Made by a program: the position numbers and the translations under genes | Assembly (NCBI GenBank): GCA_026413225.1 | Contig: JAPMTP010000074.1 | Coordinates: 104,501-168,500 of the forward strand | DNA from: Otis tarda | Lineage: Eukaryota > Chordata > Aves > Otidiformes > Otididae | DNA length: 64,000 nt | Direction of reading: 5' to 3' | Shown here: in pieces, positions 42,201 to 56,640 of the stretch | How the letters are laid out: each line of letters opens with the position of its first letter | How positions within the stretch are numbered: the first letter of the stretch is position 1 | Notes under the pieces: model-generated | Databases searched by the model: none | Told to the model about the DNA's origin: nothing | The model's input: only the letters and a program-made list of their open reading frames with translations

Positions 42201-45200
42201 GTCTGTGGTGCTGTAGATGCGCTGCCAATGGCCGCTGAGGAGCAGCAAGAGCTTGAGTGGCTGGCACTTTTGGTGTGGGAGCAATCGTCAGACATTATTG
42301 ATTTTTCGGGTTTTTTTTCGGGGGGCGCCCACGTGCAGCTGGTGTCAAATGTCAAAGCCCTGCTCCTCAGGGAAAGCCCGGAGCCCCAGTGGTGCTGTAG
42401 ATGCGCTGCCAATGGCCACTGAGGAGCAGCAAGAGCTTGAGTGGCTGGCACTTTTGGTGTGGGAGCAATCGTCCGACGTTCGTGATTTTTCTGGTTTTTT
42501 TTCGGTGGGCGCCCAGGTGCAGCTGGTGGCAAACTTCGAAGCCCTGCTCCTCAGGGAAAGCCCGGAGCCCCAATGTCTGTGGTGCTGTAGATGCGCTGCC
42601 AATGGCCGCGGAGGAGCAGCAAGAGCTTGAGTGGCTGGCACTTTTGGTGTGGGAGCAATCGTCCGACGTTCGTGATTTTTCAGGGGATTTTTTCGGGGGG
42701 CGCTCTGGTGCAGCTGGTGGCAAAATTCGAAGCCCTGCTCCTCAGGGAAAGCCCGGAGCCCCAATGTCTGTGGTGCTGTACATACGCTGCAAATGGCCGC
42801 TGAGGAGCAGCAAGAGCTTGAGTGGCTGGCACTTTTGGTGTGGGAGCAATCGTCCGAAGTTCTTGATTTTTCGGGGTCTTTTTCGGTGGGCGCCCAGGTG
42901 CAGCTGGTGGCAAACATCGAAGCCCTGCTCTTCAGGGAAAGCCCGGAGCCCCAATGTCTGTGGTGCTGTAGATGCGCTGCCAATGGCCGCTGAGGAGCAG
43001 CAAGAGCTTGGAGTGGCTGGCACTTTTGGTGTGGGAGCAATCGTCCGACGTTCGTGATTTTTCGGGGTCTTTTTTGGGGGGCGCCCAGGTGCAGCTGATG
43101 ACAAACGTCGATGCCCTACTCTTCAGGGAAAGCCCGGAGCCCCAATGTCTGTGGTGCTGTAGATGCGCTGCCAATGGCCGCTGAGGAGCAGCAAGAGCTT
43201 GAGTGGCTGGCACTTTTGGTGTGGGAGCAATCGTCCAATGTTCGTGATTTTTCGGGGTTTTTTTTTCAGGGGGCGCCCAGGTGCAGCTGGTGGCAAACGT
43301 CGAAGCCCTGCTCCTCAGGGAAAGCCTGGAGCTCCAATGTCTGTGCTGCTGTAGATGCGCTGCCAATGGGCGCTGAGGAGCAGCAAGAGCTTGAGTGGCT
43401 GGCACTTTTGGTGTGGCAGCAATCGTCAGACATTCTTGATTTTTCGGGTTTTTTTTCGGGGGCGCCCACGTGCAGCTGGTGTCAAATGTCAAAGCCCTGC
43501 TCCTCGGGGAAAGCCCGGAGCCCCAATGTCTGTGGTGCTGTAGATGCGCTGCCAATGGCCGCTTTAGAGCACCAAGTGCTTGAGTGGCTGGCACTTTTGG
43601 TGTGGGAACAATCGTCCGACGTTCGTGATTTTTCTGGGGTTTTTTTTCGGGTGGCGCCCAGGTGCAGCTGGTGGCAAACTTCGAAGCCCTGCTCCTCAGG
43701 GAAAGCCCGGAGCCCCAGTGTCTGTGGTGCTGTAGATGCACTGCCAATGGCCGCTGAGGAGCAGCAAGAGCTTGAGTGGCTGGCACTTTTGGTGTGGGAG
43801 CAATCGTCCGACGTTTGTGATTTTTCGGGGTTTTTTTTTTTTTGGGGCGCCCAGGTGCAGCTGGTGGCAAACGTCGAAGCCCTCCTCCTCAGGGAAAGCC
43901 CGGAGCCCCAGTGTCTGTGGTGCTGTAGATGCGCTGGCAATGGCCGCTGAGGAGCAGCAAGAGCTTGAGTGGCTGGCACTTTTGGTGTGGGAGCAATCGT
44001 CCGACGTTCGTGATTTTTCAGGGTTTTTTTTCGGGGGCGCCCACGTGCAGCTGGTGGCAAACTTCGAAGCCCTGCTCCTCAGGGAAAGCCCGGAGCCCCA
44101 ATGTCTGTGGTGCTGTAGATGCGCTGCCAATGGCCGCTGAGGAGCAGCAAGAGCTTGAGTGGCTGGCACTTTTGGTGTGGGAGCAATCGTCCGACGTTCG
44201 TGATTTTTGGGGTTTTTTTTCGGGGGCGCCCAGGTGCAGCTAATGGCAAACGTCGAAGCCCTGCTCCTCTGGGAAAGCCCGGAGCTCAAATGTCTGTGGT
44301 GCTGTAGATGCGCTGCCAATGGCCGCTGAGGAGCAGCAAGAGCTTGAGTGGCTGGCACTTTTGGGGTGGGAGCAATCGTCTGACGTTCGTGATTTTTCGG
44401 GTTTTTTTTTCGGGGGGCGCCCAGGTGCAGCTGGTGGCAAACGTCGAAGCCCTGCTCCTCAGGGAAAGCCCGGAGCCCCAATGTCTGTGGTGCTGTAGAT
44501 GCGCTGCCAATGGGCGCTGAGGAGCAGCAAGAGCTTGAGTGGCTGGCACTTTTGGTGTGGGAGCAATCGTCCGACGTTCGTGATTTTTGGGGTTATTTTT
44601 GGGGGCGCCCAGGTGCAGCTGGTGGCAAACTTCGAAGCCCTGCTCCTCAGGGAAAGCCCGGAGCCCCAATGTCTGTGGTGCTGTAGATGCACTGCCAATG
44701 GCCGGTGAGGAGCAGCAAGAGCTTGAGTGGCTGGCACTTTTGATGTGGGAGCAATCGTCCGAAGTTCTTGATTTTTCGGGGTCTTTTTCGGGGGCGCCCA
44801 GGTGCAGCTGGTGGCAAACGTCGAAGCCCTGCTCTTCAGGGAAAGCCTGGAGCCCCAATGTCTGTGGTGCTGTAGATGCGCTGCCAATGGCCGCTGAGGA
44901 GCAGCAAGAGCTTGAGTGGCTGGCACTTTTGGTGTGGGAGCAATCGTCAGACATTCTTGATTTTTCGGGTTTTTTTTCGGGGGCGCCCACGTGCAGCTGG
45001 TGTCAAATGTCAAAGCCCTGCTCCTCAGGGAAAGCCCGGAGCCCCAGTGGTGCTGTAGATGCGCTGCCAATGGCCACTGAGGAGCAGCAAGAGCTTGAGT
45101 GGCTGGCACTTTTGGTGTGGGAGCAATCGTCCGACGTTCGTGATTTTTCTGGGTTTTTTTCGGTGGGCGCCCAGGTGTAGCTGGTGGCAAACTTCGAAGC

Positions 45201-48200
45201 CCTGCTCCTCAGGGAAAGCCCGGAGCCCCAATGTCTGTGGTGCTGTAGATGCGCTGCCAATGGCCGCTGAGGAGCAGCAAGAGCTTGGAGTGGCTGGCAC
45301 TTTTGGTGTGGGAGCAATCGTCCGACGTTCGTGATTTTTCAGGGGATTTTTTCGGGGGCGCTCTGGTGCAGCTGGTGGCAAAATTCAAAGCCCTGCTCCT
45401 CAGGGAAAGCCCGGAGCCCCAATGTCTGTGGTGCTGTAGATACGCTGCCAATGGCCGCTGAGGAGCAGCAAGAGCTTGAGTGGCTGGCACTTTTGGTGTG
45501 GGAGCAATCGTCCGACGTTCGTGATTTTTGGGGGTCTTTTTTCGGTGGGCGCCAGGTGCAGCTGGTGGCAAATGTGGAAGCCCTGCTCTTCAGGGAAAGC
45601 CCGGAGCCCCAATGTCTGTGGTGCTGTAGATGCGCTGGCAATGGCCGCTGAGGAGCAGCAAGAGCTTGAGTGGCTGGCACTTTTGGTGTGGGAGCAATCG
45701 TCCGACGTTCGTGATTTTTTGGGGTTTTTTTTCGAGGGGCTCCCAGGTGCAGCTGGTGGCAAACGTCGAAGCCCTGCTCCTCAGGGAAAGCCCGCAGCCC
45801 CAATGTCTGTACTGCTGTAGATGCGCTGCCAATGGCCGCTGAGGAGCAGCAAGAGCTTGAGTGGCTGGCACTTTTGGTGTGGGAGCAATCGTCCGACGTT
45901 CATGATTTTTCTGGTTTTTTTTCGGGTGGCGCCCAGGTGCAGCTGGTGGCAAACTTCGAAGCCCTGCTCCTCAGGGAAAGCCCGGAGCCCCAATGTCTGT
46001 GGTGCTGTAGATGCGCTGCCAATGGGCGCAGAGGAGCAGCAAGAGCTTGAGTGGCTGGCACTTTTGGTGTGGGAGCAATCGTCCGACGTTCGTTATTATT
46101 CTGGGTTTTTTTTCGGGGGGCGCCCAGGTGCAGCTGGTGGCAAACTTCGAAGCCCTGCTCCTCAGGGAAAGCCCGGAGCCCCAATGTCTGTGCTGCTGTA
46201 GATGCGCTGCCAATGGCCGCTGAGGAGCAGCAAGAGCTTGAGTGGCTGGCACTTTTGGTGTGGGAGCAATCGTCCGACGTTCGTGATTTTTTGGGGTCTT
46301 TTTCGGTGGGCGCCCAGGTGCAGCTGGTGGCAAACGTCGAAGCCCTGCTCTTCAGGGAAAGCCCGGAGCCCCAATGTCTGTGGTGCTGTAGATGCGCTGC
46401 CAATGGCCGCTGAGGAGCAGCAAGAGCTTGAGTGGCTGGCACTTTTGGTGTGGGAGCAATCGTCCGACGTTCGTGATTTTTCTGGGGGTTTTTTTCGGGG
46501 GCGCCCAGGTGCAGCTGGTGGCAAACTTCGAAGCCCTGCTCCTCAGGGAAAGCCCGGAGCCCCAGTGGTGCTGTAGATGCGCTGCCAATGGCCGCTGAGG
46601 AGCAGCAAGAGCTTGAGTGGCTGGCACTTTTGGTGTGGGAGCAATCGTCCGACGTTCGTGATTTTTCGGGGTTTTTTTTTTTGGGGCGCCCAGGTGCAGC
46701 TGGTGGCAAACGTCGAAGCCCTCCTCCTCAGGGAAAGCCCGGAGCCCCAGTGTCTGTGGTGCTGTAGATGCGCTGCCAATGGCCGCTGAGGAGCAGCAAG
46801 AGCTTGAGTGGCTGGCACTTTTGGTGTGGGAGCAATCGTCCGACGTTCGTGATTTTTGGGGTTTTTTTTCGGGGGGCGCCCAGGTGCAGCTAATGGCAAA
46901 CGTCGAAGCCCTGCTCCTCTGGGATAGACCGAAGCTCAAATGTCTGTGCTGCTGTAGATGCGCTGCCAATGGCCGCTGAGGAGCAGCAAGAGCTTGAGTG
47001 GCTGGCACTTTTGATGTGGGAGCAATCGTCCGAAGTTCTTGATTTTTCGGGGTCTTTTTCGGTGGGCGCCCAGGTGCAGCTGGTGGCAAACATCGAAGCC
47101 CTGCTCTTCAGGGAAAGCCCGGAGCCCCAATGTCTGTGGTGCTGTAGATGCGCTGCCAATGGGCGCTGAGGAGCAGCAAGAGCTTGAGTGGCTGGCACTT
47201 TTGGTGTGGGAGCAATCGTCCGACGTTCGTGATTTTTCGGGGTCTTTTTTGGGGGGCGCCCAGGTGCAGCTGATGACAAACGTCGATGCCCTACTCTTCA
47301 GGGAAAGCCCGGAGCCCCAATGTCTGTGGTGCTGTAGATGCGCTGCCAATGGCCGCTGAGGAGCAGCAAGAGCTTGAGTGGCTGGCACTTTTGGTGTGGG
47401 AGCAATCGTCCAATGTTCGTGATTTTTCGGGGTTTTTTTTCAGGGGGCGCCCAGGTGCAGCTGGTGGCAAACGTCGAAGCCCTGCTCCTCAGGGAAAGCC
47501 TGGAGCTCCAATGTCTGTGCTGCTGTAGATGCGCTGCCAATGGGCGCTGAGGAGCAGCAAGAGCTTGAGTGGCTGGCACTTTTGGTGTGGCAGCAATCGT
47601 CAGACATTCTTGATTTTTCGGGTTTTTTTTCGGGGGGCGCCCACGTGCAGCTGGTGTCAAATGTCAAAGCCCTGCTCCTCGGGGAAAGCCCGGAGCCCCA
47701 ATGTCTGTGGTGCTGTAGATGCGCTGCCAATGGCCGCTTTAGAGCACCAAGTGCTTGAGTGGCTGGCACTTTTGGTGTGGGAACAATCGTCCGACGTTCG
47801 TGATTTTTCTGGGGTTTTTTTTCGGGTGGCGCCCAGGTGCAGCTGGTGGCAAACTTCGAAGCCCTGCTCCTCAGGGAAAGCCCGGAGCCCCAGTGTCTGT
47901 GGTGCTGTAGATGCACTGCCAATGGCCGGTGAGGAGCAGCAAGAGCTTGAGTGGCTGGCACTTTTGATGTGGGAGCAATCGTCCGAAGTTCTTGATTTTT
48001 CGGGGTCTTTTTCGGTGGGCGCCCAGGTGCAGCTGGTGGCAAACGTCGAAGCCCTGCTCTTCAGGGAAAGCCCGGAGCCCCAATGTCTGTGGTGCTGTAG
48101 ATGCGCTGCCATTGGCCGCTGAGGAGCAGCAAGAGCTTGAGTGGCTGGCACTTTTGGGGTGGGAGCAATCGTCCGACGTTCGTGATTTTTCTGGGGGTCT

Positions 48201-49382
48201 ATTTCGGTGGGCGCCCAGGTGCAGCTGGTGGCAAACTTCGAAGCCCTGCTCCTCAGGGAAAGCCCGGAGCCCCAGTGGTGCTGTAGATGCGCTGCCAATG
48301 GCCGCTGAGGAGCAGCAAGAGCTTGAGTGGCTGGCACTTTTGGTGTGGGAGCAATCGTCCGACGTTCGTGATTTTTCGGGGTTTTTTTTTTTGGGGCGCC
48401 CAGGTGCAGCTGGTGGCAAACGTCGAAGCCCTCCTCCTCAGGGAAAGCCCGGAGCCCCAGTGTCTGTGGTGCTGTAGATGCGCTGGCAATGGCTGCTGAG
48501 GAGCAGCAAGAGCTTGAGTGGCTGGCACTTTTGGTGTGGGAGCAATCGTCCGACGTTCGTGATTTTTCAGGGTTTTTTTTTTCGGGGGGGGCGCCCACGT
48601 GCAGCTGGTGGCAAACTTCGAAGCCCTGCTCCTCAGGGAAAGACCGGAGCCCCAATGTCTGTGGTGCTGTAGATGCGCTGCCAATGGCCGCTGAGGAGCA
48701 GCAAGAGCTTGAGTGGCTGGCACTTTTGGTGTGGGAGCAATCGTCCGACGTTCGTGATTTTTGGGGTTTTTTTTCGGGGGGCGCCCAGGTGCAGCTAATG
48801 GCAAACGTCGAAGCCCTGCTCCTCTGGGAAAGCCCGGAGCTCAAATGTCTGTGCTGCTGTAGATGCGCTGCCAATGGCCGCTGAGGAGCAGCAAGAGCTT
48901 GAGTGGCTGGCACTTTTGGGGTGGGAGCAATCGTCTGACGTTCGTGATTTTTCGGGGTTTTTTTTCGGGGGCGCCCAGGTGCAGCTGGTGGCAAACGTCG
49001 AAGCCCTGCTCCTCAGGGAAAGCCCGGAGCCCCAATGTCTGTGCTGCTGTAGATGCGCTGCCAATGGCCGCTGAGGAGCAGCAAGAGCTTGAGTGGCTGG
49101 CACTTTTGGTGTGGGAGCAATCGTCCGACGTTCGTGATTTTTTGGGTTTTTTTTTCGGGGGGCGCCCAGGTGCAGCTGGTGGCAAACTTCGAAGCCCTGC
49201 TCCTCAGGGAAAGCCCGGAGCCCCAATGTCTGTGGTGCTGTAGATGCGCTGCCAATGGCCGCTGAGGAGCAGCAAGAGCTTGAGTGGCTGGCACTTTTGG
49301 TGTGGGAGCAATCGTCCGACGTTCGTGATTTTTCGGGGTCTTTTTTCGGGGGGCGCCCAGGTGCAGCTGATGACAAACGTCG

Positions 49383-51330
49383 ATGCCCTACTCTTCAGGG
49401 AAAGCCCGGAGCCCCAATGTCTGTGGTGCTGTAGATGCGCTGCCAATGGCCGCTGAGGAGCAGCAAGAGCTTGAGTGGCTGGCACTTTTGGTGTGGGAGC
49501 AATCGTCCAATGTTAGTGATTTTTCGGGGTTTTTTTTCAGGGGGCGCCCAGGTGCAGCTGGTGGCAAACGTCAAAGCCCTGCTCCTCAGGGAAAGCCTGG
49601 AGCTCCAATGTCTGTGGTGCTGTAGATGCGCTGCCAATGGGCGCTGAGGAGCAGCAAGAGCTTGAGTGGCTGGCACTTTTGGTGTGGCAGGAATCGTCAG
49701 ACATTCTTGATTTTTCGGGTTTTTTTTCGGGGGGCGCCCACGTGCAGCTGGTGTCAAATGTCAAAGCCCTGCTCCTCAGGGAAAGCCCGGAGCCCCAATG
49801 TCTGTGGTGCTGTAGATGCGCTGCCAATGGCCGCTTTAGAGCACCAAGTGCTTGAGTGGCTGGCACTTTTGGTGTGGGAACAATCGTCCGACGTTCGTGA
49901 TTTTTCTGGGGTTTATTTTTGGGGGGCGCCCAGGTGCAGCTGGTGGCAAACTTCGAAGCCCTGCTCCTCAGGGAAAGCCCGGAGCCCCAGTGTCTGTGGT
50001 GCTGTAGATGCACTGCCAATGGCTGGTGAGGAGCAGCAAGAGCTTGAGTGGCTGGCACTTTTGATGTGGGAGCAATCGTCCGAAGTTCTTGATTTTTCGG
50101 GGTCTTTTCGGTGGGCGCCCAGGTGCAGCTGGTGGCAAACGTCGAAGCCCTGCTCTTCAGGGAAAGCCCGGAGCCCCAATGTCTGTGGTGCTGTAGATGC
50201 GCTGCCATTGGCCGCTGAGGAGCAGCAAGAGCTTGAGTGGCTGGCACTTTTGGTGTGGGAGCAATCGTCCGACGTTCGTGATTTTTCTGGGGGTTTTTTT
50301 TCGGGGGCGCCCAGGTGCAGCTGGTGGCAAACTTCGAAGCCCTGCTCCTCAGGGAAAGCCCGGAGCCCCAGTGGTGCTGTAGATGCGCTGCCAATGGGCG
50401 CTGAGGAGCAGCAAGAGCTTGAGTGGCTGGCACTTTTGGTGTGGGAGCAATCGTCCGACGTTCGTGATTTTTCGGGGTTTTTTTTTTTGGGGCGCCCAGG
50501 TGCAGCTGGTGGCAAACGTCGAAGCCCTCCTCCTCAGGGAAAGCCCGGAGCCCCAATGTCTGTGCTGCTGTAGATGCGCTGGCAATGGCCGCTGAGGAGC
50601 AGCAAGAGCTTGAGTGGCTGGCACTTTTGGTGTGGGAGCAATCGTCCGACGTTCGTGATTTTTCAGGGTTTTTTTTCGGGGGGCGCCCACGTGCAGCTGG
50701 TGGCAAACTTCGAAGCCCTGCTCCTCAGGGAAAGACCGGAGCCCCAATGTCTGTGGTGCTGTAGATGCGCTGCCAATGGCCGCTGAGGAGCAGCAAGAGC
50801 TTGAGTGGCTGGCACTTTTGGTGTGGGAGCAATCGTCCGACGTTCGTGATTTTTGGTGTTTTTTTTCGGCGGGCGCCCAGGTGCAGCTAATGGCAAACGT
50901 CGAAGCCCTGCTCCTCTGGGAAAGCCCGGAGCTCAAATGTCTGTGCTGCTGTAGATGCGCTGCCAATGGCCGCTGAGGAGAAGCAAGAGCTTGAGTGGCT
51001 GGCACTTTTGGGGTGGGAGCAATCGTCCGACGTTCGTGATTTTTCGGGGTTTTTTTTCGGGGGGCGCCCAGGTGCAGCTGGTGGCAAACGTCGAAGCCCT
51101 GCTCCTCAGGGAAAGCCCGGAGCCCCAATGTCTGTGCTGCTGTAGATGCGCTGCCAATGGCCGCTGAGGAGCAGCAAGAGCTTGAGTGGCTGGCACTTTT
51201 GGTGTGGGAGCAATCGTCCGACGTTCGTGATTTTTCAGGGTTTTTTTTCGGGGGCGCCCACGTGCAGCTGGTGGCAAACTTCGAAGCCCTGCTCCTCAGG
51301 GAAAGCCCGGGAGCCCCAATGTCTGTGCTG
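49383..51330. repeat. Higher-order block H2, copy 1
   Basis: Contains the rare variant gctttagagcaccaagtgct (49833), also found at 43561, 47736 and 59498 and, as far as I can see, nowhere else. The block matches 59,048-60,995 at an offset of 9,663-9,666. Confidence 0.8.
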
Positions 51331-53209
51331 CTGTAGATGCGCTGCCAATGGCCGCTGAGGAGCAGCAAGAGCTTGAGTGGCTGGCACTTTTGGTGTGGGA
51401 GCAATCGTCCGACGTTCGTGATTTTTGGTGTTTTTTCGGCGGGCGCCCAGGTGCAGCTAATGGCAAACGTCGAAGCCCTGCTCCTCTGGGAAAGCCCGGA
51501 GCTCAAATGTCTGTGCTGCTGTAGATGCGCTGCCAATGGCCGCTGAGGAGAAGCAAGAGCTTGAGTGGCTGGCACTTTTGGGGTGGGAGCAATCGTCCGA
51601 CGTTCGTGATTTTTCGGGGTTTTTTTTCGGGGGCGCCCAGGTGCAGCTGGTGGCAAACGTCGAAGCCCTGCTCCTCAGGGAAAGCCCGGAGCCCCAATGT
51701 CTGTGCTGCTGTAGATGCGCTGCCAATGGCCGCTGAGGAGCAGCAAGAGCTTGAGTGGCTGGCACTTTTGGTGTGGGAGCAATCGTCCGACGTTCGTGAT
51801 TTTTCAGGGTTTTTCGGGGGCGCCCACGTGCAGCTGGTGGCAAACTTCGAAGCCCTGCTCCTCAGGGAAAGCCCGGAGCCCCAATGTCTGTGCTGCTGTA
51901 GATGCGCTGCCAATGGCCGCTGAGGAGCAGCAAGAGCTTGAGTGGCTGGCACTTTTGGTGTGGGAGCAATCGTCCGACGTTAGTGATTTTTGGGGTTTTT
52001 TTTCGGGGGGCGCCCAGGTGCAGCTAATGGCAAACGTCGAAGCCCTGCTCCTCTGGGAAAGCCCGGAGCCCCAATGTCTGTGGTGCTGTAGATGCGCTGC
52101 CAATGGCCGCTGAGGAGCAGCAAGAGCTTGAGTGGCTGGCACTTTTGGGGTGGGAGCAATCGTCTGACGTTCGTGATTTTTCGGGGTTTTTTTTCAGGGG
52201 GCGCCCAGGTGCAGCTGGTGGCAAAAGTCGAAGCCCTGCTCTTCAGGGAAAGCCCGGAGCCCCAGTGTCTGTGGTGCTGTAGATGCGCTGCCAATGGCCA
52301 CTGAGGAGCAGCAAGAGCTTGAGTGGCTGGCACTTTTGGTGTGGGAGCAATCGTCCGACGTTCGTGATTTTTCTGGGTTTTTTTCGGTGGGCGCCCAGGT
52401 GTAGCTGGTGGCAAACTTCGAAGCCCTGCTCCTCAGGGAAAGCCCGGAGCCCCAATGTCTGTGGTGCTGTAGATGCACTGCCAATGGCCGGTGAGGAGCA
52501 GCAAGAGCTTGAGTGGCTGGCACTTTTGATGTGGGAGCAATCGTCCGAAGTTCTTGATTTTTCGGGGTCTTTTTCGGTGGGCGCCCAGGTGCAGCTGGTG
52601 GCAAACATCGAAGCCCTGCTCTTCAGGGAAAGCCCGGAGCCCCAATATCTGTGGTGCTGTAGATGCGCTGCCAATGTCCGCTGAGGAGCAGCAAGAGCTT
52701 GAGTGGCTGGCACTTTTGGTGTGGGAGCAATCGTCCGACGTTCGTGATTTTTTGGGGTCTTTTTCGGGGGGCGCCCAGGTGCAGCTGATGACAAACGTCG
52801 ATGCCCTACTCTTCAGGGAAAGCCCGGAGCCCCAATGTCTGTGGTGCTGTAGATGCGCTGCCAATGGCCGCTGAGGAGCAGCAAGAGCTTGAGTGGCTGG
52901 CACTTTTGGGGTGGGAGCAATCGTCCAATGTTCGTGATTTTTCGGGGTTTTTTTTCAGGGGGCGCCCAGGTGCAGCTGGTGGCAAAAGTCGAAGCCCTGC
53001 TCTTCAGGGAAAGCCCGGAGCCCCAGTGTCTGTGGTGCTGTAGATGCGCTGCCAATGGCCACTGAGGAGCAGCAAGAGCTTGAGTGGCTGGCACTTTTGG
53101 TGTGGGAGCAATCGTCCGACGTTCGTGATTTTTCTGGTTTTTTTCGGGGGGCGCCCAGGTGCAGCTGGTGGCAAACGTCGAAGCCCTGCTCCTCAGGGAA
53201 AGCCCGGAG

Positions 53210-56200
53210 CCCCAATGTCTGTGGTGCTGTAGATGCGCTGCCAATGGGCGCTGAGGAGCAGCAAGAGCCTGAGTGGCTGGCACATTTGGTGTGGGAGCAA
53301 TCGTCTGACGTTCGTGATTTTTGGGGGTTATTTTTGGGGGGCGCCCAGGTGCAGCTGGTGGCAAACTTCGAAGCCCTGCTCCTCAGGGAAATCCCGGAGC
53401 CCCAATGTCTGTGGTGCTGTAGATGCGCTGCCAATGGGCGCTGAGGAGCAGCAAGAGCTTGAGTGGCTGGCACTTTTGGTGTGGGAGCAATCGTCCGACG
53501 TTCGTGATTTTTCGGGGTTTTTTTTCGGGGGGCGCCCAGGTGCAGCTGGTGGCAAACGTCGAAGCCCTGCTCCTCAGGGAAAGCCCGGAGCCCAAATGTC
53601 TGTGGTGCTGTAGTTGCGCCGCCAATGGCCGCTGAGGAGCAGCAAGAGCTTGAGTGGCTGGCACTTTTGGGGTGGGAGCAATCATTCGACGTTCGTCATT
53701 TTTCACGGCTTTTTTTCGAGGGGCGCCCAGGTGCAGCTGGTGGCAAACGTCGAAGCCCTGCTCCTCAGGGAAAGCCCGGAGCCCCAATGTCTGTGCTGCT
53801 GTAGATGCGCTGCCAATGGGCGCTGAGGAGCAGCAAGAGCTTGAGTGGCTGGCACTTTTGGTGTGGGAGCAATCGTCCGACGTTCTTGATTTTTCGGGGT
53901 CTTTTTCGGTCGGCGCCCAGGTGCAGCTGGTGGCAAACGTCGAAGCCCTACTCTTCAGGGAAAGCCCGGAGCCCCAATGTCTGTGGTGCTGTAGATGCGC
54001 TGCCAATGGGCGCTGAGGAGCAGCAAGAGCTTGAGTGGCTGGCACTTTTGGTGTGGGAGCAATCGTCCGACGTTCGTGATGTTTCTGTTTTTTTTTTTCG
54101 GGGGGCGCCCACATTCAGCTGGTGGCAAACTTCGAAGCCCTGCTCCTCAGGGAAAGCCCGGAGCCCCAGTGGTGCTGTAGATGCGCTGCCAATGGCCGCT
54201 GAGGAGCAGCAAGAGCTTGAGTGGCTGGTAGTTTTGGTGTGGGAGCAATCATCCGACGTTCGTGATTTTTCGGGGTTTTTTTGGGGGGGCGCTCCGGTGC
54301 AGCTGGTGGCAAACGTCGAAGCCCTGCTCGTCAGGTAAAGCCCGGAGCCCCAATGTCTGTGGTGCTGTCGATACGCTGCCAATGGGCGCTGAGGAGCAGC
54401 AAGAGCTTGAGTGGCTGGCACTTTTGGTGTGGGAGCAATCGTCCGACGTTCGTTATTTTTCTGGGTTTTTTTTCGGGGGCGCCCACGTGCAGCTGGTGGC
54501 AAACTTCAAAGCCCTGCTCCTCAGGGAAAGCCCGCAGCCCCAATGTCTGTGGTGCTGTAGATGCGCTGCCAATGGCCGCTGAGGAGCAGCAAGAGCTTGA
54601 GTGGCTGGCACTTTTGATGTGGGAGCAATCGTCCGACGTTCGTGATTTTTTGGGGTTATTTTTCGGGGGGCGCCCAGGTGCAGCTGATGACAAACGTCGA
54701 TGCCCTACTCTTCAGGGAAAGCCCGGAGCCCCAATGTCTGTGCTGCTGTAGATGCGCTGCCAATGGCCGCTGAGGAGCAGCAAGAGCTTGAGTGGCTGGC
54801 ACTTTTGGTGTGGGAGCAATCGTCCGACGTTCGTGATTTTTTGGGGTCTTTTTTCGGTGGGCGCCCAGGTGCAGCTGGTGGCAAACGTCGAAGCCCTGCT
54901 CTTCAGGGAAAGCCCGGAGCCCCAATGTCTGTGGTGCTGTAGATGCGCTGCCATTGGCCGCTGAGGAGAAGCAAGAGCTTGAGTGGCTGGCACTTTTGGT
55001 GTGGGAGCAATCGTCCGACGTTCGTGATTTTTCTGGGGGTTTTTTTTCGGGGGCGCCCAGGTGCAGCTGGTGGCAAACTTCGAAGCCCTGCTCCTCAGGG
55101 AAAGCCCGGTGCCCCAGTGGTGCTGTAGATGCGCTGCCAATGGCCGCTGAGGAGCAGCAAGACCTTGAGTGGCTGGCACTTTTGGGGTGGGGAGCAATCG
55201 TCTGACGTTCGTGATTTTTCGGGGTTTTTTTTCGGGGCGCCCAGGTGCAGCTGGTGGCAAACGTCGAAGCCCTGCTCCTCAGGGAAAGCCCGGAGCCCCA
55301 ATGTCTGTGGTGCTGTAGATGCGCTGCCAATGGGCGCTGAGGAGCAGCAAGAGCTTGAGTGGCTGGCACTTTTGGTGTGGGAGCAATCGTCCGACGTTCG
55401 TGATTTTTTGGGGTTATTTTTGGGGGCGCCCAGGTGCAGCTGGTGGCAAACTTCGAAGCCCTGCTCCTCAGGGAAAGCCCGGAGCCCCAATGTCTGTGGT
55501 GCTGTAGATGCACTGCCAATGGCCGGTGAGGAGCAGCAAGAGCTTGAGTGGCTGGCACTTTTGATGTGGGAGCAATCGTCCGAAGTTCTTGATTTTTCGG
55601 GGTTTTTTTCGGGGGCGCCCAGGTGCAGCTGGTGGCAAACTTCGAAGCCCTGCTCCTCAGGGAAAGCCCGGAGCCCCAGTGGTGCTGTAGATGCGCTGCC
55701 AATGGCCGCTGAGGAGCAGCAAGAGCTTGAGTGGCTGGCACTTTTGGTGTGGGAGCAATCGTCCGACGTTCGTGATTTTTCGGGGTTTTTTTTTTTTGGG
55801 GCGCCCAGGTGCAGCTGGTGGCAAACGTCGAAGCCCTCCTCCTCAGGGAAAGCCCGGAGCCCCAGTGTCTGTGGTGCTGTAGATGCGCTGGCAATGGCCG
55901 CTGAGGAGCAGCAAGAGCTTGAGTGGCTGGCACTTTTGGTGTGGGAGCAATCGTCCGACGTTCGTGATTTTTGGGGTTTTTTTTCGGCGGGCGCCCAGGT
56001 GCAGCTAATGGCAAACGTCGAAGCCCTGCTCCTCTGGGAAAGCCCGGAGCTCAAATGTCTGTGGTGCTGTAGATGCGCTGCCAATGGCCGCTGAGGAGCA
56101 GCAAGAGCTTGAGTGGCTGGCACTTTTGGGGTGGGAGCAATCGTCTGACGTTCGTGATTTTTCGGGTTTTTTTTCGGGGGCGCCCAGGTGCAGCTGGTGG

Positions 56201-56640
56201 CAAACGTCGAAGCCCTGCTCCTCAGGGAAAGCCCGGAGCCCCAATGTCTGTGCTGCTGTAGATGCGCTGCCAATGGGCGCTGAGGAGCAGCAAGAGCTTG
56301 AGTGGCTGGCACTTTTGGTGTGGGAGCAATCGTCCGACGTTCGTGATTTTTTGGGGTTATTTTTGGGGGCGCCCAGGTGCAGCTGGTGGCAAACTTCGAA
56401 GCCCTGCTCCTCAGGGAAAGCCCGGAGCCCCAATGTCTGTGGTGCTGTAGATGCACTGCCAATGGCCGGTGAGGAGCAGCAAGAGCTTGAGTGGCTGGCA
56501 CTTTTGATGTGGGAGCAATCGTCCGAAGTTCTTGATTTTTCGGGGTCTTTTTCGGGGGCGCCCAGGTGCAGCTGGTGGCAAACGTCGAAGCCCTGCTCTT
56601 CAGGGAAAGCCTGGAGCCCCAATGTCTGTGGTGCTGTAGA
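53210..56640. repeat. Higher-order unit H1, copy 3, one monomer shorter
   Basis: Matches copy 2 at an offset of 14,611-14,614 bases up to about 55,900, then 14,423-14,426, so one monomer was lost. Similarity continues beyond 56,640 into sequence matching 42,200-42,800. Confidence 0.8.
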